Source of the DNA: Nonomuraea coxensis DSM 45129
GTDB lineage: Bacteria > Actinomycetota > Actinomycetes > Streptosporangiales > Streptosporangiaceae
DNA: 64,000 bases
Direction: 5' to 3'
NCBI RefSeq assembly: GCF_019397265.1
Contig: NZ_CP068985.1
Coordinates: forward strand, 6,626,001-6,690,000
A model generated the notes under the pieces. It had not been told where the DNA came from. It searched no databases and worked only from the letters and a program-made list of their open reading frames with translations. Made by a program: the position numbers and the translations under genes. This document shows positions 32,322 to 43,099 of this stretch, piece by piece (position 1 is the first letter of the stretch; each line of letters begins with the position of its first letter).

Positions 32322-35300
32322 GTGTTCCGCAGCAAACCCCCCTTATGGGCGACCGCCCTGGCCTTGCTGGTCCCGCTTCTCGCCGCGCCGGCCGCCCCCG
32401 CGCGGGCCGCCGCCGACCTGCCGGTCCTCGCCGACTTCGAGTCCGACGCCGTCCCCTCCGGCGTGTACGCCTGGGGCAACGACGCCGCCTCCACCCCCAC
32501 GCTCACGATCGAGCCCGGCGCGGCCCGCCCCGGCGCCCCGGCCGCGAACCGGGTGCTGAGGAGCGGCTACGCCATCAGCCAGTGGGGCGGCTGGTCGCAG
32601 GACCTGACGGCCACCCAGGACTGGTCCCCGTACGAGGGCTTCTCCTTCTGGGTGAACGGCGAGGGCTCCGGCCGGCGGATCTTCTTCGAGATCAAGGACG
32701 GCGGCTCCGGCCCCGGCGCGGCCGAGCTGTTCGAGTCGTCGTTCACCGACGACGCCGCCGGCTGGCGGCAGGTCAAGGTGCCGTTCGCGGACTTCACCCG
32801 CCGCGCCGACTACCAGCCGGGCGGCGCACCCACGGACGGCGAGCTGGACCTCCTCGCCATGTGGGGCTACGGGATGCGCCTGCCCACCGCCGCCGGCTCC
32901 CTGGAGTGGGACCAGGTCGAGCTGTACGGCACCGCTCCCCCGCGGCCCGCCCGGCTGAGCACCGACCGGCCGGTCTACCCCGTCGGCGAGCGGTCCGAGG
33001 CGAAGGTGAGCGTCACGGTCACCACCGCCACCGGCGCGCCGCTCGCGGACGGGCTCGCCGTCACGTACCGGACCGGCTCCGGCACCGCCACCCCCGGCGC
33101 GGACTACACGCCCGCCGAGGGCACCCTGACCTTCCCCGCCGGCACGGCGTCCGGCTCGTCCCGTTCGTTCACCGTCACGATCCTCAGGGACGGCGCCGAC
33201 GAGGTGGCCGAGACCATCCCGGTCGAGCTGTCCGGCGCCGGCGTCCGGCCGCCCGCCGAGGCCCCGGTCATCGTGATCGACGCGCACGGGCTGCCGTACC
33301 TGGACGCGCGCAGGCCCGTACGCGAGCGCGTCGCCGACCTGCTCGGCCGGATGACGCTGGAGGAGAAGGCCGGCCAGATGACGCAGGCCGAGCGCATGGC
33401 GCTGGCCAGGCAGAGCGACATCGCCGCCTACCACCTCGGCTCGCTGCTGTCCGGCGGCGGGTCCACGCCCACGCCCAACACGCCGCGCGCCTGGGCCGAC
33501 ATGGTGGACGCCTTCCAGCTCCAGACGCGCCGTACCCGGCTGCAGGTGCCGCTGATCTACGGCGTGGACGCCGTCCACGGCCACAACAACGTGGCCGGCG
33601 CGACGATCTTCCCGCACAACGTCGGCCTGGGCGCCGCCCGCGACCCCGGCCTGGTGGAGAAGGCGGGCGAGGTCACCGCCCGCGAGGTCAGGGCCACCGG
33701 CGTCCCGTGGAACTTCGCGCCGTGCCTGTGCGTGTCGCGCGACGACCGCTGGGGCCGCGCGTACGAGTCGTTCAGCGAGGACCCCGCCCTGGTCTCCCGC
33801 ATGGCCACGGTCATCGACGGCCTCCAGGACAACGGCGTGCTGGCCACCGCCAAGCACTACGTGGGTGACGGCGGCACCGCCTACGGCTCCTCCACGACCG
33901 GCGACTACACGATCGACCAGGGCGTCACCAGGGTCAGCCGGCAGGAGCTGGAGGACGTCCACCTGGCGCCGTTCGCCGTGGCGGTCCGGCGTGGGGTCGC
34001 CACCGTCATGCCGTCGTTCTCCAGCGTGGACCTGGGCGCCGGGCCGGTGAAGATGCACGCGCACCGGGAGCTGCTCACCGGCGTGCTCAAGGGCCGGCTC
34101 GGCTTCAAGGGCTTCGTGGTGACGGACTGGCAGGCGATCGACCAGATCCCCGGCGACTACGCGAGCGACGTGCGCACCTCGGTGACCGCCGGCGTCGACA
34201 TGGTCATGGTGCCGTACGCCTACCCGGAGTTCACCGGCACGCTCAGGGCCGAGGTCGAGGCCGGCCGGGTGCCCATGGCGCGGGTGGACGACGCCGTGGC
34301 CCGCATCCTGACCCAGAAGTTCCGCCTGGGCCTGTTCGAGCGTCCGTACGCCGACCGCACCCACCTCGGCGACGTCGGCTCCGCGGCGCACCGCGCGGTG
34401 GCCCGCACCGCCGCCGCGAAGTCCCAGGTGCTGCTCAAGAACGACGGCCGCCTGCTGCCGCTCAGCCGCACGTCCAAGGTGTACGTGGCCGGCTCGAACG
34501 CCGACGACGTCGGCAACCAGAGCGGCGGCTGGACGATCAGCTGGCAGGGCTCGTCCGGGCCGATCACGCCCGGCACGACGATCCTGGAGGCGATCCGCGA
34601 CCGCGCCGCCTCCGTGACCTACTCGCCCGACGCCTCGGCCGGCCTGGCCGGGCACGACGTGGGCGTGGTGGTCGTGGGCGAGACCCCGTACGCGGAGGGC
34701 TTCGGCGACGTCGGCCGCCAGGGCCGCACGCTGGAGCTGTCGGCCGCCGACCGGGCCGCGGTGGACCGGGTGTGCGGGGCCATGAAGTGCGTCGTGCTCG
34801 TCGTCTCCGGCCGGCCGATGCTGCTGGGCGACCTGTCGGGCGTGGAGGCCGTGGTGGCGGCCTGGCTGCCGGGCACCGAGGGCGCCGGCGTGGCCGATCC
34901 GCTGTTCGGGGCGGTGCCGTACACCGGGCGGCTGCCGTTCACCTGGTTCCGCACGGCGGAGCAGATCCCGATCAACGTGGGCGACGCCGCCTACGACCCG
35001 CTGTTCCCATACGGGTGGGGACTGCGGACCGATCCGGCCCGCGACCGGCTCAAGGCGGCGCGCGACCGGCTCGCCACCGGCGACGGCCCGGCCAGGGCCG
35101 CGGCGGCGGCGCTGACGCCCGCCCTGGCGGGCCGGAACTGGACGGCCGGCGGGTCGGTCCGTGACGCCCGCGCGGTCCTCGCCGCCGTGGGCACGGCGGC
35201 CACGCTGCTCGAACGCTCCCGCACCGCCGCCTTCGCCCAGTCCGACGCCGTCGTCTCGGTGGCCAGGGACCTGGCGCAGGACGCGGACCGGCGGGCCGAC

Positions 35301-35381
35301 CTCCAGGCGGCGGCGGACCACGAGCTGGCCGCCGGCCACCTGAGGAAGGCGGTGGACCTGCTGGCGCGGGCCGCCCGCTGA
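32322..35381 (+). CDS. secreted multidomain GH3 beta-glucosidase
   Basis: A 1019-residue protein. Residues 1-31 are a signal peptide (ALALLVPLLAAPAAPARA). Residues 33-205 are a beta-sandwich carbohydrate-binding-type module (LADFESDAVPSGVYAW, like CIA30/CBM11). Residues 207-310 are a Calx-beta-like domain (GTATPGADYTPAEGTLTF). Residues 325-640 are the GH3 N-terminal barrel with nucleophile Asp602 (VVTDWQA). Residues 640-910 are the GH3 C-terminal domain, and the last ~110 residues are an alpha-helical tail. GTG at 32322 follows GGGAGGT. Codon 8 is TTA, rare in high-GC actinomycetes and able to place the gene under bldA-type tRNA control. It should cleave beta-glucosides or cello-oligosaccharides outside the cell, under LacI-type repression. 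Confidence 0.9.
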   Translation: MFRSKPPLWATALALLVPLLAAPAAPARAAADLPVLADFESDAVPSGVYAWGNDAASTPTLTIEPGAARPGAPAANRVLRSGYAISQWGGWSQDLTATQDWSPYEGFSFWVNGEGSGRRIFFEIKDGGSGPGAAELFESSFTDDAAGWRQVKVPFADFTRRADYQPGGAPTDGELDLLAMWGYGMRLPTAAGSLEWDQVELYGTAPPRPARLSTDRPVYPVGERSEAKVSVTVTTATGAPLADGLAVTYRTGSGTATPGADYTPAEGTLTFPAGTASGSSRSFTVTILRDGADEVAETIPVELSGAGVRPPAEAPVIVIDAHGLPYLDARRPVRERVADLLGRMTLEEKAGQMTQAERMALARQSDIAAYHLGSLLSGGGSTPTPNTPRAWADMVDAFQLQTRRTRLQVPLIYGVDAVHGHNNVAGATIFPHNVGLGAARDPGLVEKAGEVTAREVRATGVPWNFAPCLCVSRDDRWGRAYESFSEDPALVSRMATVIDGLQDNGVLATAKHYVGDGGTAYGSSTTGDYTIDQGVTRVSRQELEDVHLAPFAVAVRRGVATVMPSFSSVDLGAGPVKMHAHRELLTGVLKGRLGFKGFVVTDWQAIDQIPGDYASDVRTSVTAGVDMVMVPYAYPEFTGTLRAEVEAGRVPMARVDDAVARILTQKFRLGLFERPYADRTHLGDVGSAAHRAVARTAAAKSQVLLKNDGRLLPLSRTSKVYVAGSNADDVGNQSGGWTISWQGSSGPITPGTTILEAIRDRAASVTYSPDASAGLAGHDVGVVVVGETPYAEGFGDVGRQGRTLELSAADRAAVDRVCGAMKCVVLVVSGRPMLLGDLSGVEAVVAAWLPGTEGAGVADPLFGAVPYTGRLPFTWFRTAEQIPINVGDAAYDPLFPYGWGLRTDPARDRLKAARDRLATGDGPARAAAAALTPALAGRNWTAGGSVRDARAVLAAVGTAATLLERSRTAAFAQSDAVVSVARDLAQDADRRADLQAAADHELAAGHLRKAVDLLARAAR

Positions 35382-35391
35382 GGCCGCTGGC

Positions 35392-35766
35392 TCAGCTCAC
35401 GCAGAGACAGAACGGGTGCCCGGCCGGGTCGAGGAAGACGCGGAAGTCGTCGTCCTCCTCGTCCGGCTGGTGCTCGTGCTTGACCGCGCCGATCTCCAGC
35501 ACCCGCTTCTCGGCCTCGTCAAGGTCGTCCACCAGGAGGTCCAGGTGGATCTGCTGGGGCCGTTCGGGGTCCGGCCAGGTGCTGGGCCGCAGGTCGGGGG
35601 CGAGCTGGAAGGCCATGCGCTTGGGCGCGCCGCCGTCGCTGATCACCACCCAGTCGTCCTCGACGGACGTGATCGGCCAGCCCAGCAACTGGGAGTAGAA
35701 CGCGGCCAGGCCCTTGGGGTCGGGCGTGTCGAGCACGACGGTGCGGAACTGCGCGATGCCGCTCAT
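35392..35766 (-). CDS. VOC (glyoxalase/bleomycin-resistance fold) family protein
   Basis: A 124-residue protein with two beta-alpha-beta-beta-beta repeats. The pattern DTPDPKGLAAFYSQLLGW, then IHLDLLVDDLDEA and DPAGHPFCLCV, is typical of single-domain VOC proteins annotated as glyoxalases; metal ligands could be His in IHLDL and a Glu/His near the end. ATG at 35766 follows GAGAGGTGACC. The stop is 10 bases from the convergent GH3 stop. The substrate is unknown. Confidence 0.85.
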   Translation of the reverse strand: MSGIAQFRTVVLDTPDPKGLAAFYSQLLGWPITSVEDDWVVISDGGAPKRMAFQLAPDLRPSTWPDPERPQQIHLDLLVDDLDEAEKRVLEIGAVKHEHQPDEEDDDFRVFLDPAGHPFCLCVS

Positions 35767-35872
35767 GGTCACCTCTCAGGCGTCGAAGGGGGTCCCTCGG
35801 AGACGGGAACCGTTACCCGGCCGATGATCCGGCACACCTCGCCGGGCGGACCCCCCTGACGAGAACGCCCGC

Positions 35873-36181
35873 TCAGACGGCGATCGCGGCGGGAAGGGAC
35901 AGCAGCAGCTCCCGCGGCTCGCCGCCCTCCCAGCGCCGGACCAGCTTGGTGCCGGCCTCGCCGGGATCGAACTCCTCGCCTCCCCCGGGGCCGAAGCAGC
36001 CCGCCTCCTCCAGCCGGAGCAGCAGCGGGTCGTCCTCGGGCAGGCCGGCCGCGTAGACGGCGCAGTCGAGGAGGGCCAGCGCGCACCGGGCGTTGCGGCC
36101 GCCGTCGTTGGCCTCGACCCGGTCGAGGCTCCGCCGGGCCTGGGCACGGAGATACGCGGCGAGCGATTCTGACCTACTCAC
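35873..36181 (-). CDS. small conserved hypothetical protein
   Basis: A 102-residue acidic soluble protein without a recognised domain. It starts with a helical stretch (SESLAAYLRAQARRSLDRVEA), has one Cys pair-like region (CALALLDC) and a predicted C-terminal half with GPGGGEEFDPGE. GTG at 36181 has AAGG 9-12 bases upstream; an ATG at 36244 would add 21 residues in the same frame. It lies between the VOC protein and the divergent carbonic anhydrase gene. Confidence 0.55.
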   Translation of the reverse strand: MSRSESLAAYLRAQARRSLDRVEANDGGRNARCALALLDCAVYAAGLPEDDPLLLRLEEAGCFGPGGGEEFDPGEAGTKLVRRWEGGEPRELLLSLPAAIAV

Positions 36182-36339
36182 GACAGACCTTCTTCGATCG
36201 CGGACATTGAGCCACCCACTTTGGGCTACGACATCATCACGCATGGTGACAGATTTTTCCCGGAGGTTCGCGAAGTCGGGCGCGTGTCGCCGGCCCCCCG
36301 GTGGCGACGACCCTCCTGACATGGGGGATCATCGGTGCC

Positions 36340-36834
36340 ATGAGTGCGTTCGACGACCTGTATGCCGCCAACGCTGAGTTCGCCAAGGAGTTCGGAAGCT
36401 CCGATCTCACCGGCCGCGCCGCCCGTGGTCTGGGCGTGGTGACCTGTATGGACTCCCGCATCGACCCCCTCGGGCTGCTCGGGCTCCGGCCAGGCGATGC
36501 CAAGATCCTCCGCAACGCCGGCGCCCGCGTCACCGACGACGTGCTGCGCACCCTCGTGGTGGGCGTCTACGTGCTCGGCGTCGAGCGCGTGCTGGTCATG
36601 CCCCACACCGACTGCGGGATGACCAAGGTCACCGACGCCGACATCCACGACCTCACCGCCCAGAGCGGCGTCGACACCCGCAGCCTCGACTTCCACACGG
36701 TGCCCGACCAGTGGGCGGCGCTGCGGCACGACCTGACCCGCATCAGGACCAGCCCGTTCCTGCCGCCCGGCATGCCGGTGACCGGCGCCGTCTACGACGT
36801 CCGCACCGGCCGGCTCTCCCCGGTCGAATACTGA
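36340..36834 (+). CDS. beta-carbonic anhydrase
   Basis: A 164-residue beta-class carbonic anhydrase that interconverts CO2 and bicarbonate. The zinc ligands are in VTCMDSR (Cys, with the Asp-Arg dyad) and MPHTDCGM (His and Cys). The compact length matches the short actinobacterial subgroup. ATG at 36340 (MSAFDDLY) is chosen because the first helix of the family starts there; the frame extends upstream to 36301 without support. It could supply bicarbonate to the acyl-CoA carboxylase pathway, but no genetic link is visible. A stem-loop follows. Confidence 0.92.
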   Translation: MSAFDDLYAANAEFAKEFGSSDLTGRAARGLGVVTCMDSRIDPLGLLGLRPGDAKILRNAGARVTDDVLRTLVVGVYVLGVERVLVMPHTDCGMTKVTDADIHDLTAQSGVDTRSLDFHTVPDQWAALRHDLTRIRTSPFLPPGMPVTGAVYDVRTGRLSPVEY

Positions 36835-36910
36835 AAGACGCCGTACGAGGCCACGGACGGGCGTGCCGGGGAGCGCCGGGCGGGGCCGTCAGGGCGTCGT
36901 GGGCGCGCGA

Positions 36911-36942
36911 ACGGCCCCTTCGCCGCACCGGGGAGGGGCCGT
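36911..36942. terminator. stem-loop between carbonic anhydrase and parE
   Basis: Bases 36911-36921 pair with 36932-36942 (11 bp, one G-T pair) with a 10-base loop. It lies between two convergent stops, 77 bases after the carbonic anhydrase stop and 28 bases beyond the parE stop at 36970, so it can serve both genes. Confidence 0.65.
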
Positions 36943-36969
36943 GGCTTTCCGGACGACCTGAAGGGGCTT

Positions 36970-39036
<2,067 letters not shown>

Positions 39037-39282
39037 TCCAGCTCCCCGGGTTGAGCATCGAACACGTGTGCGCAGCTTACCGTTCTTCCCTTGCGCACGC
39101 GTACAAGCTTGCCATGGCGGCATGTTTGTCGTTACCAACCGGCTGATCCTCATTACTTTCGGACACATTCCGCTCTGGGCGTACAGCGGGGGAGGTTGGG
39201 AAGGCCCACGTCCGGTTAGATGTTGTTCCAAGTGACTGACGCCAGATCCTCGCTTCGGCGGGGGTGACCCGAAAGGCGATAC

Positions 39283-39513
39283 GTGACTGGAGCACTCGCC
39301 CCCGTTAAGCCGCTGACGGCCCTCGACCGCTGCGACCGTTGCGGCGCCCAGGCCTACATTCGCGCGACCCTGCCGATAGGCGGGGAGCTGCTGTTCTGCG
39401 CTCACCACGGGCGTCAGCACATCGCGGCACTGCGTGAGAAGGGCGCCGACATCCTGGACGAGTCGGCTCGACTCAGCAAGACCCCGATGAATGCCCCCGA
39501 CGGCGAGCGCTGA
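39283..39513 (+). CDS. DUF7455 small zinc-ribbon-like protein
   Basis: A 76-residue protein. RCDRCGAQAYI and LLFCAHHGRQH give a CxxC...CxxH arrangement typical of a zinc ribbon. This short family (DUF7455) is found in most actinomycetes next to the hrdB region. GTG at 39283 follows GAAAGG. It may bind RNA or RNA polymerase, but no function is established. A strong terminator follows. Confidence 0.75.
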   Translation: MTGALAPVKPLTALDRCDRCGAQAYIRATLPIGGELLFCAHHGRQHIAALREKGADILDESARLSKTPMNAPDGER

Positions 39514-39553
39514 TCCACAACGCCCGTCGTGTCGACATAACCGCATATGAACG

Positions 39554-39595
39554 GCAGAACGGCCACCCTGAGCCTGCTCGGGGTGGCCGTTCTGC
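39554..39595. terminator. 19-bp bidirectional stem-loop
   Basis: Bases 39554-39572 pair with 39577-39595 (one G-T wobble) around a CCTG loop. It lies 41 bases after the DUF7455 stop and 29 bases beyond the GNAT stop at 39624, with CGTTCG after it, and can end both convergent transcripts. Confidence 0.85.
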
Positions 39596-39623
39596 GTTCG
39601 TGTGATCCTTGTCACATCCGGGT

Positions 39624-40322
39624 TCAGCGGACGCGGTAGTGGTAGCGCGCCGCCACCTCGAACCCCTCGCTGCGGTACAACGCCTGGGCGGCCTCGTTGG
39701 GAGCGGTGGTCACCAGGTACGCAGAACCGGTCCGCGCGTGGTGGCCGAGCGCCCGCAGGATCACGCGCGCCAGACCGCGCCGCCGCGCCTCCGGGCGGGT
39801 CGCCATGCAGTAGACGCCGAGCGTGCTCCCCTGGGGGACGGCCCTGCCGACGGCCAGCGTCTCGCCGTTCTCCTCGTAGGCGGCGTACCAGGCCGGGACG
39901 CCCGCGCAGACGCGGGCGGCGTGGGCGAGGCCGCTCTCGTACCGGCCGTCCACGGCCCACCAGGTGTCCAGCCAGTCGGCCCACGGCTGGTCCTCGATCC
40001 TGACCCGCTCGCCCCGCCAGGGAGCGAGGGACCCGGCGGTCATCACGAGGGTGGGATCGACCAGCTCGTATCCCCGGCGTTCCAGCTCCTCGTCCAGGCC
40101 GGGCGTGGCGCCGGGCCCCATGGAGAAGGCCGGGCGCAGGTCGCGGTCGCCGTAGAACGCCTCGGCCGCCTCGATCGCGGCGACCAGGTCCGCCGGACGG
40201 CCGAGGGGCAGCACCGAGTTGGCCCGCTTGGTCACGCCGCCCGCGTACCGCAGCACCCACCCGTCGTGCTCGCGCTGCTCGTACGCCGGCCACGCTTCAT
40301 GGACAAGTCGGTCGAAATCCAC
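39624..40322 (-). CDS. GNAT-family N-acetyltransferase
   Basis: A 232-residue acetyltransferase with a degenerate N-terminal GNAT half (DLVAAIEAAEAFYGDRDLRPAF) and an intact C-terminal half. The acetyl-CoA motif ATRPEARRRGLARVIL and the NEAAQALYRSEGFEV strand are typical. The substrate is unknown. GTG at 40322 gives MDFDRLVHEAWPAYE, the expected start for this actinobacterial subgroup. Confidence 0.85.
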   Translation of the reverse strand: MDFDRLVHEAWPAYEQREHDGWVLRYAGGVTKRANSVLPLGRPADLVAAIEAAEAFYGDRDLRPAFSMGPGATPGLDEELERRGYELVDPTLVMTAGSLAPWRGERVRIEDQPWADWLDTWWAVDGRYESGLAHAARVCAGVPAWYAAYEENGETLAVGRAVPQGSTLGVYCMATRPEARRRGLARVILRALGHHARTGSAYLVTTAPNEAAQALYRSEGFEVAARYHYRVR

Positions 40323-40386
40323 CCGCGCAGCGTAGCCGACGGGTCACTACCGGGGGCGGACCAGGTCGCCCATAAGCTACTGACCT

Positions 40387-41124
40387 GTGTTGATACTGCT
40401 GCCCCCGTCCGAAGGCAAGGCCCAGGAGGGAAGCGGCCCGCCCGTCGGCGAGCTGTCCTTCCCCGCGCTCGACCGGGCCCGCCGGCGGGTGCTGAACGCG
40501 CTCGTACGCGCCTCCAAACGCCGCGACGCCCTCGACGTGCTCGGGCTGACGCCCGGCCTGGCCGGCGAGCTGGACAAGAACACCGCGCTGAAGACCGCCC
40601 CCACGCTGCCCGCCGCCGAGCTCTACACCGGCGTCCTCTACGACAACCTGGGGCTCGGCACCCTGGAGGGCGAGGCGCGCCGGCGGGCCGAGGAGTCGGT
40701 GCTGATCTTCTCGGGGCTGTGGGGCGTGCTGCGGATCGGCGACCGGATCCCGCCGTACCGGCTGTCGATGGGCGTGAACCTGCCGCCGCTCGGCGGGCTC
40801 GCGGCCTTCTGGCGGCCCCTGCTCGCCAAGGCGCTCGATCCGGTGCCCGGGCTGGTCGTGGACATGCGCTCGGCGACGTACGCGGGGGCGTGGCAGCCGG
40901 GCGAGCGGTCGGCGGCGGTGCGCGTCTTCCGTGCCGGCAAGGTCGTCAGCCACATGGCCAAGGCGACCCGCGGCGAGATCGCCCGCGCCCTGCTCCTGCA
41001 CGACACCGTCCCGTCGTCGCCCGAGGAGCTGGCCAAGACCCTCACCGGCCTCGGCCACGCCGTCGAGCTCGCTCCCCCGCCGCGGCCCGGCCGCCCCTGG
41101 ACGCTGGACGTGCGCCTCCCCTGA
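40387..41124 (+). CDS. yaaA: YaaA/DUF328 peroxide-stress family protein
   Basis: A 245-residue YaaA-type protein. The N-terminal signature LILLPPSEGK and the central LFSGLWG-like VLIFSGLWGVLRIGD and PYRLSMG are diagnostic; PVGELSFPALDRAR is typical of actinobacterial copies. E. coli YaaA lowers intracellular free iron during peroxide stress and binds DNA; the actinobacterial role is assumed similar but untested. GTG at 40387 gives MLILLPPSEG. It converges with rpoD across a terminator. Confidence 0.88.
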   Translation: MLILLPPSEGKAQEGSGPPVGELSFPALDRARRRVLNALVRASKRRDALDVLGLTPGLAGELDKNTALKTAPTLPAAELYTGVLYDNLGLGTLEGEARRRAEESVLIFSGLWGVLRIGDRIPPYRLSMGVNLPPLGGLAAFWRPLLAKALDPVPGLVVDMRSATYAGAWQPGERSAAVRVFRAGKVVSHMAKATRGEIARALLLHDTVPSSPEELAKTLTGLGHAVELAPPPRPGRPWTLDVRLP

Positions 41125-41147
41125 TCCGGTGGAGGCGCGGGACGAGA

Positions 41148-41183
41148 AAGGGCCCCCGCCGGAGCAGTCCGGCGAAGGCCCTT
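41148..41183. terminator. stem-loop between yaaA and the principal sigma factor gene
   Basis: AAGGGCC pairs with GGCCCTT, and GCCGGA pairs with TCCGGC around GCAG, separated by a 3-base internal loop. It sits 24 bases after the yaaA stop and 16 bases beyond the rpoD stop and has A and T ends on each side, fitting a two-way terminator. Confidence 0.75.
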
Positions 41184-41198
41184 CACGGTCGTGACGCT

Positions 41199-42857
41199 CT
41201 AGTCCAGGTAGTCGCGCAGCACCTGGGAGCGGGACGGGTGGCGGAGCTTCGACATGGTCTTGGACTCGATCTGGCGGATGCGCTCACGGGTGACCCCGTA
41301 GACCTTGCCGATCTCGTCCAGCGTCTTGGGCTGCCCGTCGGTGAGCCCGAAGCGCATCGACACGACGCCCGCCTCCCGCTCCGACAAGGTGTCGAGAACG
41401 GAGTGCAGCTGCTCCTGGAGCAGCGTGAAGCTGACGGCGTCGGCCGGGACGATCGCCTCGGAGTCCTCGATGAGGTCGCCGAACTCGCTGTCGCCCTCCT
41501 CGCCCAGCGGCGTGTGGAGGGAGATGGGCTCGCGGCCGTACTTCTGGACCTCGACGACCTTCTCGGGCGTCATGTCCAGCTCGCGGGCCAGCTCCTCCGG
41601 GGTGGGCTCGCGGCCGAGGTCCTGCAGCATCTGCCGCTGGACGCGGGCCAGCTTGTTGATCACTTCGACCATGTGGACCGGGATGCGGATGGTCCGCGCC
41701 TGGTCGGCCATGGCCCGGGTGATCGCCTGCCGGATCCACCACGTGGCGTAGGTGGAGAACTTGTAGCCCTTGGTGTAGTCGAACTTCTCGACGGCCCTGA
41801 TGAGGCCGAGGTTGCCCTCCTGGATCAGGTCGAGGAAGAGCATGCCGCGGCCGGTGTAGCGCTTGGCCAGCGAGACCACGAGCCGGAGGTTGGCCTCCAG
41901 CAGGTGGTTCTTGGCGCGGCGACCGTCCTCGGCGATCCACTCCAGCTCGGCGCGGACGTCGACAGGCAGGCCGTCGGTCTCGCCGCTGCCGAGCTGCTCC
42001 TCGGCGAACAGGCCGGCCTCGATGCGCTTGGCGAGCTCGACCTCCTGCTCGGCGTTGAGCAGCGGGACCTTGCCGATCTGCTTGAGGTAGTCCTTCACCG
42101 GGTCGGCGGTGGCGCCGGCGGCCGCCACCTGGGCGACGGGGGCGTCATCGTCGTCGTCGGAGAGGATGAGGACCTCGTCCTCGGTCTTCTGCGTCGCGGC
42201 GATCTCGGCGGCCTTGGGCTCGTCGGTGTCGTCGTCGTCGGAGTCCTCGGTCTCGCCCTCGGCGTCGGAGTCCTCCTCGACGAGGACCTCGACGTCGAGG
42301 TCCTCGAGGTCCTCCAGCTCCACGTCGGCGTCGAGCTCGAGGTCCTCGACCTCGTCGGACTCGCCGCGCGTGGCGTCGGTCGCCTTCGGCTTGGTCTCGG
42401 CAGGCCCAGCGGCGCTCTTCGGCTCGGCCTTCTTGGCGGCGGCGGGAGCCGCGGCCTTCTTGGCCGCCGGAGCGGCCTTCTTCGCGGGGGCCGCCTTCTT
42501 GGCGACCGGCTCGGCTTCGGCGGCGCCGACGACCGCGGTCACGGTCTCGGGCTGCTGCTCTTTGGCGGCCGCCGCCGTCTTGGTCTTGACGGGGGCGGCG
42601 GTGCGGCGCTTTGCTGGACCACGAGACTTCTTCGGCGCAGCCGAATCCGCGGCGGTCACCACCACGGTCACGCCCTCTTTGCTGAGGTTCCGCAAGAACG
42701 CGGCGGCGTGCGACATGGGGATGTCCGCCTCCTCGAAGGCCTGACGGACATCCTCAGACTCGAGGAAACCCTGCGAGCGCCCACGCTCGAGCAGTCGCTG
42801 AATGACGGGCTCGTTCAGCTCTTGTGGCTTCGAGCGAGTCGAACTTGCAGGCGACAC
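41199..42857 (-). CDS. hrdB: principal RNA polymerase sigma factor (HrdB/SigA type)
   Basis: A 552-residue group 1 sigma factor. The N-terminal ~235 residues are lineage-specific: a helical start (NEPVIQRLLERGRSQG), a Lys/Ala-rich basic stretch and a long Asp/Glu-rich acidic stretch. The conserved core starts at ADPVKDYLKQIGKVPLL (region 1.2). Region 2.4/-10 recognition is in DYTKGYKFSTYATWWIRQAIT, and region 4.2 is TLDEIGKVYGVTRERIRQIES. GTG at 42857 follows GAGAGGTGTTC; GTG 42863 is an alternative. It directs transcription of most housekeeping genes. The 242-base upstream gap holds its promoter, but no convincing ECF-type box was found. Confidence 0.94.
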   Translation of the reverse strand: MSPASSTRSKPQELNEPVIQRLLERGRSQGFLESEDVRQAFEEADIPMSHAAAFLRNLSKEGVTVVVTAADSAAPKKSRGPAKRRTAAPVKTKTAAAAKEQQPETVTAVVGAAEAEPVAKKAAPAKKAAPAAKKAAAPAAAKKAEPKSAAGPAETKPKATDATRGESDEVEDLELDADVELEDLEDLDVEVLVEEDSDAEGETEDSDDDDTDEPKAAEIAATQKTEDEVLILSDDDDDAPVAQVAAAGATADPVKDYLKQIGKVPLLNAEQEVELAKRIEAGLFAEEQLGSGETDGLPVDVRAELEWIAEDGRRAKNHLLEANLRLVVSLAKRYTGRGMLFLDLIQEGNLGLIRAVEKFDYTKGYKFSTYATWWIRQAITRAMADQARTIRIPVHMVEVINKLARVQRQMLQDLGREPTPEELARELDMTPEKVVEVQKYGREPISLHTPLGEEGDSEFGDLIEDSEAIVPADAVSFTLLQEQLHSVLDTLSEREAGVVSMRFGLTDGQPKTLDEIGKVYGVTRERIRQIESKTMSKLRHPSRSQVLRDYLD

Positions 42858-43099
42858 GAACACCTCTCGAACGAACGCGTGGCGACAATGGACCCAGATG
42901 CCCGCTGGGGGGCTGTTGCCTCTCTCGGAGATCGGTGAGGCCGTGCGGACCGCGACGGACCTGCACAGCATTGTGGCACGACCCCGCACTCCATACGGCC
43001 ACCTCCCGGCGGTTGACCTCCACCCTAGGCCGACCAAAGCAGTAGTGCGTACGTAAGCGGGGCACTGATACCCGAAAGCAACCGTTATGACTGTTTCAT

